From assembly GCA_964580995.1 (NCBI GenBank), contig CAZOMV010000027.1, positions 1-55,546 of the forward strand: DNA of 55,546 bases. Direction: 5' to 3'. Positions 9,445-17,656 of this stretch are shown in pieces (the stretch's first letter is position 1; each line of letters starts with the position of its first letter). Position numbers and translations under genes: made by a program. Under the pieces are notes generated by a model, which was given only the letters and a program-made list of their open reading frames with translations, made no database searches and was not told the DNA's origin. The DNA is from JAKJEP01 sp964580995 (GTDB taxonomy: Bacteria; Planctomycetota; Phycisphaerae; Sedimentisphaerales; SM23-30).

Positions 9445-11133
9445 TCAATGCCCGAAATCTTTATCCGCAAAATTCCGGTCATACACAAAACCAAATCCGT
9501 ATGTACTGCGGAAACTCTGCCGAACCACCGCGATAAACCGTGCCAGCGGATGGGAACCCACATTGATCATATCGCCCGGCTTGATATAAATATCCGGGGC
9601 TGTACCCGTAAACAACTTCTCCAGATTCACCTGATAAGTCACTTCCCGGTTCTCGCCGATCATCCGGCTGATCTCACACCGGCTCGGCCAGGCCAGCGAG
9701 GTCAGCGGCCCCGCGGATACCATCGCCCGCTTCAAGGTCATCTGTGCTCCCGTCAAATTGTACGCACCGGGTCGGGATACCTGACCGCCCACATAAAATA
9801 CCCCCACCGAATTATACGGCACCTGGATATCATCTCCCGATTGAACAATGATATTCTGCGTCAAATCCCCGCTTCGCAATTTCTTTAAATCAATTCGTAT
9901 CACATCATACACCTGACCCGCCCCACCTATCTCTTCCATTCCATAATCCCCTGGTTTCGGCTCTGCAGGAACAGGAGCTTTCCATTCCATGGGCGGCTGC
10001 TCCGTCCCATCCGCTGGCACCAGCTTGAAACTGCCTCCTTCACGAACCACCTTGAACGGCTTTTCGGAATCGTTTTCCTTGCCTTCCGTTGGCACCACCT
10101 CGAACTCATTCCGTTTCAACGCATCCTCCATCGTCAGAGAATCTTCTGCGTTTGGTTCTTCCACGACCGTTTCTTCATTCCCACCCGCTGCCGGATCAGG
10201 AACATCATTCTCCGCCAATTCCATCGGGGTAATCATTGAAGACATCGGACGAATACTTTCCAGCAATTCCTCCTGCTCATTGGCCGGCTGGGGAGTGGTG
10301 GTCTTCTGGGGTTGCGTTTTTTCTTCCATGTTTTCCGGTTCTACCTTCATATCCGGCTGCCCCGTAAGGTCGGGCCATTTCGCTTCCATCTCCTGTCCTT
10401 TGTAATCAGTCCCCTCCGCCGGTGCTAACGCTGCCGGTTCCATAACCTTACGCACCACATACGCATAATCTGCATTCATCTGCGGAATCCCTTGCGCCTG
10501 TGCAAAGGCCTCCGATATCCGGAAATTCGACCCTAACAATGGATACCGGCCCGGAACCGTCACCGCTCCCGATATCGAATAAAATCTTTCACGCGAACCA
10601 ACTACAACCACGCTTACTTCTGGATTTTTTAGAATATCCGGACTCAACAGGTCCATGATATGGTCCGTCAATTCCAATTCCGTTCGACCCGCAGCCAGAA
10701 AAGTCCCCACCGAAGGCAGTGTGACACGACCCGTTTCCGAGACCTGCCGCTGGCCCTGCCACTCCATATTCACCGCGAAAAGGTCCATGATATTAATCAT
10801 TAACACATCCCCCGGCCCGACCACATACTCTTTATCCGTCGGCTGGGTATCGGGAATCCGTGGATCCCGCGCCCCTTCAAATGCCCCCGGCTCCTCATCC
10901 ACCACGCCCAAGTCTTCCAATATTACATTGGTAATGGGAGTGGCGCGAAACCGGCCCATATCCGATGGTTCCGTACAACCACAAATCAATAAAGGAATTA
11001 CGAAACACAATCCCACTCCTAATGCACCCCAGACCCTTTTATCAAATAACAATCTAATTGCCTGCTGTGAGATTCTTAAGCAACCGATCCCCTTTTCTCT
11101 AAACATCCCAGTAATTATTTTTTTCGTTACCAT
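9445..11133 (-). CDS. Wza-type polysaccharide export lipoprotein with SLBB domains and a long acidic insert
   Basis: Outer-membrane polysaccharide export protein, 562 aa. A basic N-terminus and hydrophobic stretch end in a lipobox (LLICGC, Cys53). The export domain starts near EYVVGPGDVLMINIM, followed by a first SLBB-like segment with AVTVPGRYPLL. Next comes an insert of about 200 residues rich in Glu, Pro, Thr and Gln (roughly 225-420). A second SLBB unit contains VGGQVSRPGAYNL, and the protein ends with a short amphipathic tail. The ATG at 11133 has AGGAAG eight nt upstream. It is the first gene of the minus-strand operon and should form the outer channel paired with the Wzc-type kinase. 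The inserted low-complexity block is unusual. Family assignment is firm. Confidence 0.92.
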   Translation of the reverse strand: MVTKKIITGMFREKGIGCLRISQQAIRLLFDKRVWGALGVGLCFVIPLLICGCTEPSDMGRFRATPITNVILEDLGVVDEEPGAFEGARDPRIPDTQPTDKEYVVGPGDVLMINIMDLFAVNMEWQGQRQVSETGRVTLPSVGTFLAAGRTELELTDHIMDLLSPDILKNPEVSVVVVGSRERFYSISGAVTVPGRYPLLGSNFRISEAFAQAQGIPQMNADYAYVVRKVMEPAALAPAEGTDYKGQEMEAKWPDLTGQPDMKVEPENMEEKTQPQKTTTPQPANEQEELLESIRPMSSMITPMELAENDVPDPAAGGNEETVVEEPNAEDSLTMEDALKRNEFEVVPTEGKENDSEKPFKVVREGGSFKLVPADGTEQPPMEWKAPVPAEPKPGDYGMEEIGGAGQVYDVIRIDLKKLRSGDLTQNIIVQSGDDIQVPYNSVGVFYVGGQVSRPGAYNLTGAQMTLKRAMVSAGPLTSLAWPSRCEISRMIGENREVTYQVNLEKLFTGTAPDIYIKPGDMINVGSHPLARFIAVVRQSFRSTYGFGFVYDRNFADKDFGH

Positions 11134-11327
11134 AAGTTTTTACTTCCTATGAGCCTTGAATTTAATCACTTATATAAATTGTTTATCGGATTTCATCATA
11201 GTATGCTTGATGTTTAAACCCCTTCCAACTATGATTTTATCCACTGGGCCTATTTTCTCTAAAATTTACTATTTTGCACTATTATTCCTTAAAAAATATT
11301 TTCATTGCTCTAATTCCCCCATTTCAT

Positions 11328-11357
11328 TTGAGAAAAGTACTCCATTTTGTCGATAAA
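11328..11357 (+). promoter_or_regulatory. Possible sigma-70 promoter for the NeuD-like gene
   Basis: TTGAGA at 11328-11333 and GATAAA at 11352-11357 are separated by 18 nt, about 90 nt upstream of the ATG at 11447. The -10 element overlaps a small inverted repeat (CGATAA at 11351-11356 and TTATCG at 11368-11373) that could be an operator. This is weak pattern-based evidence. Confidence 0.3.
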
Positions 11358-11374
11358 AAAACGGTAATTATCGG

Positions 11375-11400
11375 TCCCATTGTTAATTATGGGAGTTTTT
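11375..11400 (+). promoter_or_regulatory. Leader hairpin followed by a T-run upstream of the NeuD-like gene
   Basis: TCCCAT (11375-11380) and ATGGGA (11389-11394) form a 6-bp stem with an 8-nt loop, followed directly by GTTTTT. This terminator-like structure lies between the possible promoter at 11328-11357 and the gene at 11447, with no plus-strand gene before it. It could act as an attenuator or transcription pause site. The stem is short, so the reading is tentative. Confidence 0.3.
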
Positions 11401-11446
11401 AGTACTGATATTAGCGGATTCATTGCTATTTTCGATAGGAGCGGCC

Positions 11447-12190
11447 ATGAAAATTGTTATTGTTGGAGCAGGCGGTCACGGCAGGGTTGTACTGGATATT
11501 CTCCGCAATAACCACCAATTCGATATTGCGGGTTTTATTGACTCCAACAGTGCCTTGCATGGTCAAACTATGGATGGGATCGAAATTCTGGGCGATTTGT
11601 CCCTGATTGCCAAATTTCCGGAGCTGGGTATTGGTGGGTCTATCGTGGCGATTGGGGATAACCGAATTCGTCAGGCGTATGCCCAGACGCTGGAAAAGGC
11701 AGGGGTCAGCCTGGTCAGCGCGATTCATCCGGCGGCCAGTATAGCTGGGAACGCCAATATTGGCAAAAATGTTGTAATTGCTGCTGGAGCAAATGTTTGT
11801 GCTCATGTTACTATTGAAGATTCTGTGATTCTCAATACCGGCTGTATCATCGATCACGAGTCCACGATTCATAAGAGTGCCCATATATGTCCGGGGGTAC
11901 GGATTGCCGGGCATGTGAAGATAAAACAGGCAGCTTTTGTCGGGATCGGTGCCACCATCATCCAGGGGATTACCATAGGGGAGTCGGCGGTGGTTGGTGC
12001 CGGGGCGGTGGTACTTGAAGACGTAAATCCTTATTCTACCGTGGTTGGGGTACCGGCGCGGGTAGTTAAAAAGAGCCATGTTCCTGTATCTCAGCCCGTT
12101 AGTAAGGCTATTGAGCTGGGGCCGCCCATGCCGCAAATAACCAGACCGGTCCGTCGTCGTCCGATGATGCCGACAAGTGTAACCCTGTAA
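11447..12190 (+). CDS. NeuD/PglD-like sugar O- or N-acyltransferase
   Basis: A 247-residue enzyme with the two-part build of the NeuD/PglD family. The N-terminal Rossmann-like half opens with MKIVIVGAGGHGR, and the C-terminal half is a left-handed beta-helix of hexapeptide repeats (about residues 94-215). These enzymes acetylate nucleotide-linked or amino sugars; the likely catalytic base is His137 in IIDHEST. I chose the ATG at 11447 because it follows a good ribosome site (TAGGAG) and starts exactly at the glycine-rich motif; an in-frame ATG at 11423 would add eight residues. The C-terminal 30 residues are a Pro/Arg-rich tail. It is divergent from the exosortase locus and 4 nt upstream of the next gene. 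A role in modifying the exported polysaccharide is plausible but inferred. Confidence 0.88.
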   Translation: MKIVIVGAGGHGRVVLDILRNNHQFDIAGFIDSNSALHGQTMDGIEILGDLSLIAKFPELGIGGSIVAIGDNRIRQAYAQTLEKAGVSLVSAIHPAASIAGNANIGKNVVIAAGANVCAHVTIEDSVILNTGCIIDHESTIHKSAHICPGVRIAGHVKIKQAAFVGIGATIIQGITIGESAVVGAGAVVLEDVNPYSTVVGVPARVVKKSHVPVSQPVSKAIELGPPMPQITRPVRRRPMMPTSVTL

Positions 12191-12194
12191 AATC

Positions 12195-13406
12195 ATGCCG
12201 TTTCTTCGCTCACTAAATCTCTATAAACTCCTTTCTTATACTAAGTTATCTATTATCTATCTTCTGCTGTTATCGGGATTGGGCTGCCATACTAATCCAT
12301 ACTATAATCAGGCTGGATTTGTTCGGGAAGATGCGGAGGAAATTCGCTTTTCGCGGGATAAAACCTGGCAGATTTTTTTTAAGACTACTTATTTTTATCC
12401 GGTTCGTGACCTGTTCGATGGGGAATGGCAGATGGCCCGGCTGTGCGGTAAGTCGTTGCCTGCCAAAAATATAAATGAGGATGGCGGGGTGGACGATTCG
12501 AGTTTTTATACGAATCGTAACCTTCGGGAGATGAGCTGGGAAGAAGCGGCACGGGGAGGGAATGGGGGGCCGGAGCCGGTGGGGCCGTTTTCCATACTGA
12601 AAATCAAGGAAAGTGGGGGATCGGAGGGATTTATCGGGTCGGATGCCAATGGTCATAAGTACCTGATAAAGCTAGATGATAGGGAATATCCGGGACTGGG
12701 CAGTGGGGCGGAGATTATCGCCAGCCGGATCTATTGGGCGCTGGGTTATAATGTACCGGAGACGTATCTAATTACTATAACGGGAACGGGTAATGCGAAT
12801 TTTGACGGGCGGCGGGGGATCGCATCGCGGTTTGTGCCGGGGAAGGTGCTGGGGATCTATAAATATGACTGGGTGAAGGACAGACGGGAATTTCGGGGGC
12901 TGGGGCTGGCGGCAGCGTGGCTGAATGATGTGGACCGGTCGGACAACAATAATCTGGCGGCGGTAAGTGATGGAATGGTAAAGTTTTATATATTGGATTT
13001 CAACGGGGCACTGGGGTCGTGGCAGGGGCGGTCGAAGGCGGAATGGCAGGGGTGCCGGTATCGATGGGATGTGGAGAGGCAGTTCTGGTGGGTGGTGAGT
13101 CTGGGGCTGAGGGGGGATGTTAGCTGCGAGGGCGGGTTTGATTATACCAACCATAAATACATATATGATAGTTGTTTATGTTTTGATCCGGAGAGGTGGC
13201 GGGCGGAGAAGCCCAACAGTGCGTTTGACCGGATGGGTTTTGAGGATGGGCGGTGGATGGCGGTGAAGATGGGGCAGTTCAGCCGGGAGCAGTTGCAAGC
13301 CATTGTCAATGAGGCGGATATGAATGAGGAGGAGAGTGAAAATCTGGTGCGGATTTTATGGGCGAGGCGGGAGGCGATTTTGGAGCGGTATCTGGCGGGG
13401 GAATAA
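12195..13406 (+). CDS. Lipoprotein with HipA/Fam20/CotH-like kinase motifs
   Basis: A 403-residue predicted lipoprotein (lipobox LLSGLGC, Cys31). The mature part holds an ordered set of atypical-kinase-like motifs. A beta-hairpin with Lys159 (HKYLIKLD) comes first, then a helix with Glu173 (GSGAEIIASRIYWALGYNVPE). A catalytic-loop-like segment NDVDRSDNNNL follows (Asp245, Asp247, Asn252), and then a DFG-like segment YILDFNGALG (Asp268). The order and spacing fit the HipA, Fam20C and CotH kinases, but I cannot align structures by eye. The gene starts 4 nt after the acyltransferase stop and has no clear ribosome site of its own, so it is probably coupled. The coding strand is markedly G-rich. 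The gene and lipid signal are well supported; kinase activity is a hypothesis. Confidence 0.8.
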   Translation: MPFLRSLNLYKLLSYTKLSIIYLLLLSGLGCHTNPYYNQAGFVREDAEEIRFSRDKTWQIFFKTTYFYPVRDLFDGEWQMARLCGKSLPAKNINEDGGVDDSSFYTNRNLREMSWEEAARGGNGGPEPVGPFSILKIKESGGSEGFIGSDANGHKYLIKLDDREYPGLGSGAEIIASRIYWALGYNVPETYLITITGTGNANFDGRRGIASRFVPGKVLGIYKYDWVKDRREFRGLGLAAAWLNDVDRSDNNNLAAVSDGMVKFYILDFNGALGSWQGRSKAEWQGCRYRWDVERQFWWVVSLGLRGDVSCEGGFDYTNHKYIYDSCLCFDPERWRAEKPNSAFDRMGFEDGRWMAVKMGQFSREQLQAIVNEADMNEEESENLVRILWARREAILERYLAGE

Positions 13407-13440
13407 ATACTTATAGGTTTTTTATTATTTGGGCAAGATG

Positions 13441-13542
13441 GTCCGATAATTTGTGTCTGATTAAAACTTTTTGGTAAGATGGATAGATTGAGTATAATTG
13501 ATAAATGCTGAATAAAGTACAGCAAAAGATGAAGAAAATGAT
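13441..13542 (+). repeat. Leader/promoter block A, similar to block B at 34928-35071
   Basis: Three segments recur in the same order in the gap at 34928-35071. GTCCGATAAT is at 13441-13450. TTTTTGGTAAGATGGATA is at 13468-13485, with one mismatch in the other copy. A 44-nt segment at 13499-13542 has six mismatches, all transitions. The spacings between segments are 21 nt longer in each gap of block B. In block A the second segment supplies a -35 and is followed by TATAAT, so the 44-nt segment would be the 5' end of the transcript. Confidence 0.65.
13471..13498 (+). promoter_or_regulatory. Promoter of the secreted TIM-barrel-like gene
   Basis: TTGGTA (13471-13476) and a perfect TATAAT (13493-13498) are separated by 16 nt. 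Transcription would start near 13505, about 90 nt upstream of the chosen start codon at 13595. The elements overlap repeat block A. Confidence 0.5.
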
Positions 13543-13594
13543 ATTAAATTTTCCTGCTCTCCGTGAAATTCCGGTGTTATCGAAGAAGGTGTTT

Positions 13595-16060
13595 ATGCGG
13601 TGTCCCCGAATCATATACGGTTGGACGGGAATCGGGGTATGGTTGTGCTTCGTTGCGTCCGATTTATGTGCGGTTTCACCCGTGGGGATCTGGCGGTATG
13701 AGGGTGAGGCATTTCTGGTTCCCGCAAAAAAGTCTGTTTCGATTCCTGTGCCGTCTCTGGATATCCCGGATGGGCAGGTGGCGGTGCTGGTGATTCAGGC
13801 CCGGCTGCAGCAGGGGGCGGGGTATGGGAATTATCTGCAACTGGCGGTGAACGGCAAGCCGGTGGATGACCGGGTGGGGGAAGAGCGGTTCGGTGGGGGT
13901 CTGCGGATTCTGAATAAATCAAAATCGGCCTATGGCGACACGGGGGCCGCTTTTTTTGACGGGAACAATTTGCTGACCATTTTTTCTTATTCCTTTGAAA
14001 ACATCGGCGAAGATAGCACCTATATGCTGGATGTGTCCGATTTGATTCATAAAGACCGGCCCAATGAGATCACAATCACGAATATGGCGGCTCCGGAATA
14101 TTTCAATATGCCGGGCGATTCTCCGCAACCGGAGCTTCTGGTAGGAAGGCTGGAATTGTCGAGCGTTCCGGCTTCGCAGGCGGCCGCCAGCCCTTTGCGG
14201 AAATCGGAAATTCCACCGCACCCTATTGCCGGGGGAGGAATCCGGTTTGATCGGGTAGAAGTATTGGCATCTCCCAGCGGCGGCCTTGAAATCCGCAATC
14301 AGGATACGAGCTATTTTATCGAGAGTGAATTTTCCCGGCCGGGCGGGGGTAAACATCTTTTCGCTGTTGATGAACAACCGGTTACCTGGCGTAAACTGGA
14401 GGTACATTCACCTGATCCAAAAACGATTTCCATTCTAGCGGAAGATGAGTCATATCAGTTGACCAGGAGTATAAGTTTTCAAAACGGTCGCCTGGAAATG
14501 CACGATACTTTTACCAATCTCCTGGATCGTGTGATCGGCGTGGCCATAACCAATACGATGATTCCTTCCCGCCCTCCGCAGGGAGTTTATCTGGGAGGTA
14601 TTGACGGAGTTGTTAACAATGGTTCACCAACCTATCCGGCCGCCAATCCTACGGTTTTTTATGCTTTTGGGGATAACGGTCTGGGTATCGCCGCGGAAGA
14701 TACGGTGCTGCGGCTGGGATTGAAAACATATCGGGTGGGGGCCAAATGCTATTTCCTGGCCCATCATTTCGGCCTGGAACCTCTGGCCTCCTATACCCTG
14801 CGGTGGGCTATCTATCCGGAAAACCAACCCAGCTACTGGCCCTTTATCAGCAGACTCCGGCGCGACTGGGGCGCCAACCGCACGGTCGACAATTTTGGTT
14901 TTGCCGCGACCTCTCTGGACGAGACATACAGCGATGAAGCCATTCGTACCTTCTTCCAGCGCCGGGGCATCCGGATTACCATCCCCGGTTTATGGTGGGG
15001 GCAGATGTACGGTTTTAACGGCACTCCGCAGGAGCAGGTGAAGATATTGCGTAAAGATCCGATCCGCATTAAAAGAGCCTGTCCCGATATGCGCGTCCTT
15101 TGTAAAATCCAGCCGCTCTTGTCGGCGGCCTGTCCGGAAGGTCAGGACCCGTATCAGGATTCGCAGATTATCCGGGAAGACGGCCAGCCGATGACCTTTC
15201 CCTGCGATCCGAGGGATCCTTGTTATGGCGATGTGCCCCAGGGATGGGTTCGTTATCGTCATGTGCCGGTAATCGGCAACTCGTGGTATCGGCAGCTTGA
15301 ACAGTGGATTCAACTGTCCATGACCGAGGGCGGATTCGACGGCATCTATTTCGATACGTTTTCCTATGCCACCGGTTTTTACGGGCGTTATACCTATGAC
15401 CGCTGGGACGGACATACCGTTGATGTCGATCCTGAAACAGGTGAGGTGACGCGGAAGTATGCGGATCTGGCGATTATATCCGAGCCGGCGCGGATCGCCC
15501 TGATCGAGCAGGTCCGGAAGTACGGCGGGGAGGTCCTTGCCAACGATCCGCCCCAAACGGAAGGGATGACGCGGATTAATATCCTGCGCTGTAACGAAAC
15601 CACGAACCATCAGGGTTATGCCCAGATGCACCTTTCCACACTTACTCCGCTAGGTCATAGTGAGTGTTATACCTCTAACGAACGGCGTAACCAAAAGGGC
15701 TGGAAAACAGAGACAGACCGGATGGATGATATTCTGGACAAGCTTTCGGCCGGCTGCCTGTATTCGTATTATTACGCCGGGCCGGAATTGAGTCAGAAAA
15801 TCGTTACCAACTGGATGTTCCCGATAACGCCCGCGGAAATTGGGCCAGGCTGGGTCATTGGTGAGGAACGGATCGTAACAATGGTTTCCGGTGCCTGGGG
15901 CTGGGGGCCGGATACGGTGGGGGAGACCCTGCTTTTTGATAAAAACGGCCACCGGATTCCAGTGCCATTGCCTGATGCGATTCAGACCGTAAAAGAGGGT
16001 GTGAAGATACAAATTCCCGATGGCGGAATAGGAATCCTCATACGAAAGATACAAAAATAG
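13595..16060 (+). CDS. Large secreted glycoside-hydrolase-like protein, family not assigned
   Basis: A protein of 821 residues from the ATG at 13595. That start has AAGGTG just upstream and opens directly into a signal peptide (GIGVWLCFVASDLCA). In-frame starts at 13505 and 13529 would add 22-30 residues that read as leader RNA. The N-terminal half is beta-rich (FLVPAKKSVSIPVPSL onwards; later VYLGGIDGVVNNG). The second half looks like a TIM barrel: GLWWGQMYGFNG, then FDGIYFDTFSYATGF, where Asp in YFDTF is typical of a barrel-strand catalytic acid, then VLANDPPQTEG. I do not recognise a numbered glycosidase family; it resembles uncharacterised DUF-type secreted hydrolases of PVC bacteria. It is convergent with the lipoprotein gene ending at 16090. 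Secretion is well supported; activity and substrate are unknown. Confidence 0.8.
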   Translation: MRCPRIIYGWTGIGVWLCFVASDLCAVSPVGIWRYEGEAFLVPAKKSVSIPVPSLDIPDGQVAVLVIQARLQQGAGYGNYLQLAVNGKPVDDRVGEERFGGGLRILNKSKSAYGDTGAAFFDGNNLLTIFSYSFENIGEDSTYMLDVSDLIHKDRPNEITITNMAAPEYFNMPGDSPQPELLVGRLELSSVPASQAAASPLRKSEIPPHPIAGGGIRFDRVEVLASPSGGLEIRNQDTSYFIESEFSRPGGGKHLFAVDEQPVTWRKLEVHSPDPKTISILAEDESYQLTRSISFQNGRLEMHDTFTNLLDRVIGVAITNTMIPSRPPQGVYLGGIDGVVNNGSPTYPAANPTVFYAFGDNGLGIAAEDTVLRLGLKTYRVGAKCYFLAHHFGLEPLASYTLRWAIYPENQPSYWPFISRLRRDWGANRTVDNFGFAATSLDETYSDEAIRTFFQRRGIRITIPGLWWGQMYGFNGTPQEQVKILRKDPIRIKRACPDMRVLCKIQPLLSAACPEGQDPYQDSQIIREDGQPMTFPCDPRDPCYGDVPQGWVRYRHVPVIGNSWYRQLEQWIQLSMTEGGFDGIYFDTFSYATGFYGRYTYDRWDGHTVDVDPETGEVTRKYADLAIISEPARIALIEQVRKYGGEVLANDPPQTEGMTRINILRCNETTNHQGYAQMHLSTLTPLGHSECYTSNERRNQKGWKTETDRMDDILDKLSAGCLYSYYYAGPELSQKIVTNWMFPITPAEIGPGWVIGEERIVTMVSGAWGWGPDTVGETLLFDKNGHRIPVPLPDAIQTVKEGVKIQIPDGGIGILIRKIQK

Positions 16061-16089
16061 TAAGGTTCTGAAAAAGTAAGCAATCCCTT

Positions 16090-17589
16090 TTACGGAACCG
16101 AATTTGATCCCGGTTTGACTTCGAAATCGATTTTAGCGGGCCGGGCGATTTTCCGGGCGATCTGGTCTTCCATCGTTACGACCAGTTGATATTTACCCGG
16201 TTCTAACTGGGGGATGTCCAGGGAGCCGCGCAGGAAGAAGTCCTGGCGCGAGCTGTTGGAAGGGACATCCTGAATATCATCTTCTTCCTGTTTGAGGATT
16301 TTGTAATTCTGGGTTACATCATAGAGGACAATCTTACAATGCAATTTGGAGAGGAATTTTCCTTCGGCGTTGACTTCGCTTTTGAAGTTTCGCAATTCGC
16401 AATAGACTTGCACGGTTCGAGGGTGGCCGGTTTCCAGTTCCGTCAGGGGAAAGACTTCAAAACGTCCGAATCCTTTCACGGTGTCGGGTTTGCAGATTTC
16501 CAGGCGGGTAATCACCAGATCTGCCTTATCCGCCAGCTGCGAGGATAAATTATTCACCGCTTCCAGGGCCTGATTGGCGCTGACGGTATCACTGCCTTTA
16601 TCGGCGAGGGTTTTGGCGGACAAATGAACCGCCTGTGTCAGGGCCAGGGATTTGGCCTGCTGATCGGCGGGTAACTCCGGCAGCAGTTGCAGGGCTTTTT
16701 CCTCCTGGCCGTATGCCAGATACAGGCAGCGAAGAGCGATTTGGGCATGGATATCATCGGGGTTCTGGGCGATATGTTTTTCCAATTCCAGGATCGTATC
16801 GTCAATTCGATAGGAATTATTCTGGTTTTGCGGTCGTTGGGCCAGGGCGGGCTGCGTCAGATTCATGGATTGCAGCGAAAGAGAGGAATCCCGAATATTG
16901 AGGGCAGGCGTTACCGAATCATTCGCGGAGATGTTGGCATCGAGCAAAATATCTTCACCAGTTGGTTTTTTCTGCACAGGTGCGGTGGCTATCTGATTCT
17001 GTTCCGGGCTAACCGTATGGTTGGCAGGGGAGGAATTCGGCCGGGTTTGATCAACGGAATTCGATGCAAGAGCTGGTTTGTTGGTTTCATCGGGAATTGT
17101 TTTCTGGTTACTATTTTGTTCGGGTACTTCCTGAATCGTGACCTTTGCCACCCTGGGCGGATCGGCAGACAGCGGCTGGTCATAAACAGGATTATTCGTT
17201 TGTGTGGAGTTGGTATATGAATTTTGATTTTGCTGGTTAAAAGCGGGTGGATTCTGGGTCTGGCTATATTCAAGGTCGGACCACTGGGGGCTGGTTTGCG
17301 GGGAACCTGGATTTGCGCTATCGGAAGGTGGGAGACTGTCCTGATTAGAATTCTGGGCAGTGACATTGGAGTTCGGATTGTTTTCGTAGCGGTTTTCCCA
17401 TTTGGCGGAAGGGACCTGTCGTTGGGAGGCATCGATAACCATCGGCTGGGATATATAATCGTTCAGGGAGGAACACCCGGCCAGCCAACCGGCAGTCAGC
17501 AGCAATCCCAGGTACAGATAAAGAGAGGGGTGCGTGCCACTATTTCCGATATAAATTGCGTCGAAGATTTTTGCGGTACTATTTTTCAT
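16090..17589 (-). CDS. Uncharacterised lipoprotein with Gln/Asn/Pro-rich linker and C-terminal beta domain
   Basis: A 499-residue predicted lipoprotein (hydrophobic segment ending LLLTAGWLAGCSS, Cys39). Residues about 45-260 are low-complexity Asn/Gln/Ser/Pro-rich linker, likely a flexible spacer. A short TPR-like helical part follows (IHAQIALRCLYLAYGQEEK). The C-terminal domain of about 120 residues is beta-rich (FEVFPLTELETGHPRTVQVY to the end) and resembles a generic extracytoplasmic sandwich. The start is supported by GGAGG seven nt before the ATG at 17589. It is downstream of holA, with a strong hairpin in between. I do not recognise the family; a cell-envelope location is the only firm inference. 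Confidence 0.8.
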   Translation of the reverse strand: MKNSTAKIFDAIYIGNSGTHPSLYLYLGLLLTAGWLAGCSSLNDYISQPMVIDASQRQVPSAKWENRYENNPNSNVTAQNSNQDSLPPSDSANPGSPQTSPQWSDLEYSQTQNPPAFNQQNQNSYTNSTQTNNPVYDQPLSADPPRVAKVTIQEVPEQNSNQKTIPDETNKPALASNSVDQTRPNSSPANHTVSPEQNQIATAPVQKKPTGEDILLDANISANDSVTPALNIRDSSLSLQSMNLTQPALAQRPQNQNNSYRIDDTILELEKHIAQNPDDIHAQIALRCLYLAYGQEEKALQLLPELPADQQAKSLALTQAVHLSAKTLADKGSDTVSANQALEAVNNLSSQLADKADLVITRLEICKPDTVKGFGRFEVFPLTELETGHPRTVQVYCELRNFKSEVNAEGKFLSKLHCKIVLYDVTQNYKILKQEEDDIQDVPSNSSRQDFFLRGSLDIPQLEPGKYQLVVTMEDQIARKIARPAKIDFEVKPGSNSVP

Positions 17590-17611
17590 TGTAAGCCTCC
17601 ATGCTTCTGGT

Positions 17612-17656
17612 TTTAGTACCGCCGGGTTATACCGCCCGGCGTTTTCCGGTACTAAA
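17612..17656. terminator. Composite two-stem hairpin at the end of holA
   Basis: The outer arms are TTTAGTAC (17612-17619) and GTACTAAA (17649-17656). The inner arms are CGCCGGG (17620-17626) and CCCGGCG (17635-17641), with an 8-nt loop and a 7-nt bulge on one side (17642-17648). The element includes the holA stop codon and sits just upstream of the ribosome site of the next minus-strand gene. It may be a partial terminator, a processing site or a translation-uncoupling structure. The base pairing is perfect in both stems. Confidence 0.55.

Larger units (their letters stand above)
11134..11446. other. Divergent intergenic region between polysaccharide operon and NeuD-like gene
   Basis: An AT-rich 313-nt gap separates the divergent genes starting at 11133 (minus) and 11447 (plus), so it must hold both promoters. 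On the plus strand there is a possible sigma-70 pair, and nearer the gene a hairpin and a second small inverted repeat (listed separately). On the minus strand I saw no convincing -35/-10 pair. A 66-codon open frame here has no recognisable protein features, and I do not call it. Confidence 0.6.

Noticed and set aside
11156..11356. Small 66-codon open frame in the divergent promoter region
   Set aside because: No ribosome site, no recognisable domain, and it occupies the region that must hold promoters.
13505..13594. N-terminal 30 codons as part of the secreted enzyme
   Set aside because: The signal peptide and a ribosome site start at 13595, and the related block at 35028-35071 has an in-frame stop at the same place, so the stretch reads better as leader RNA.
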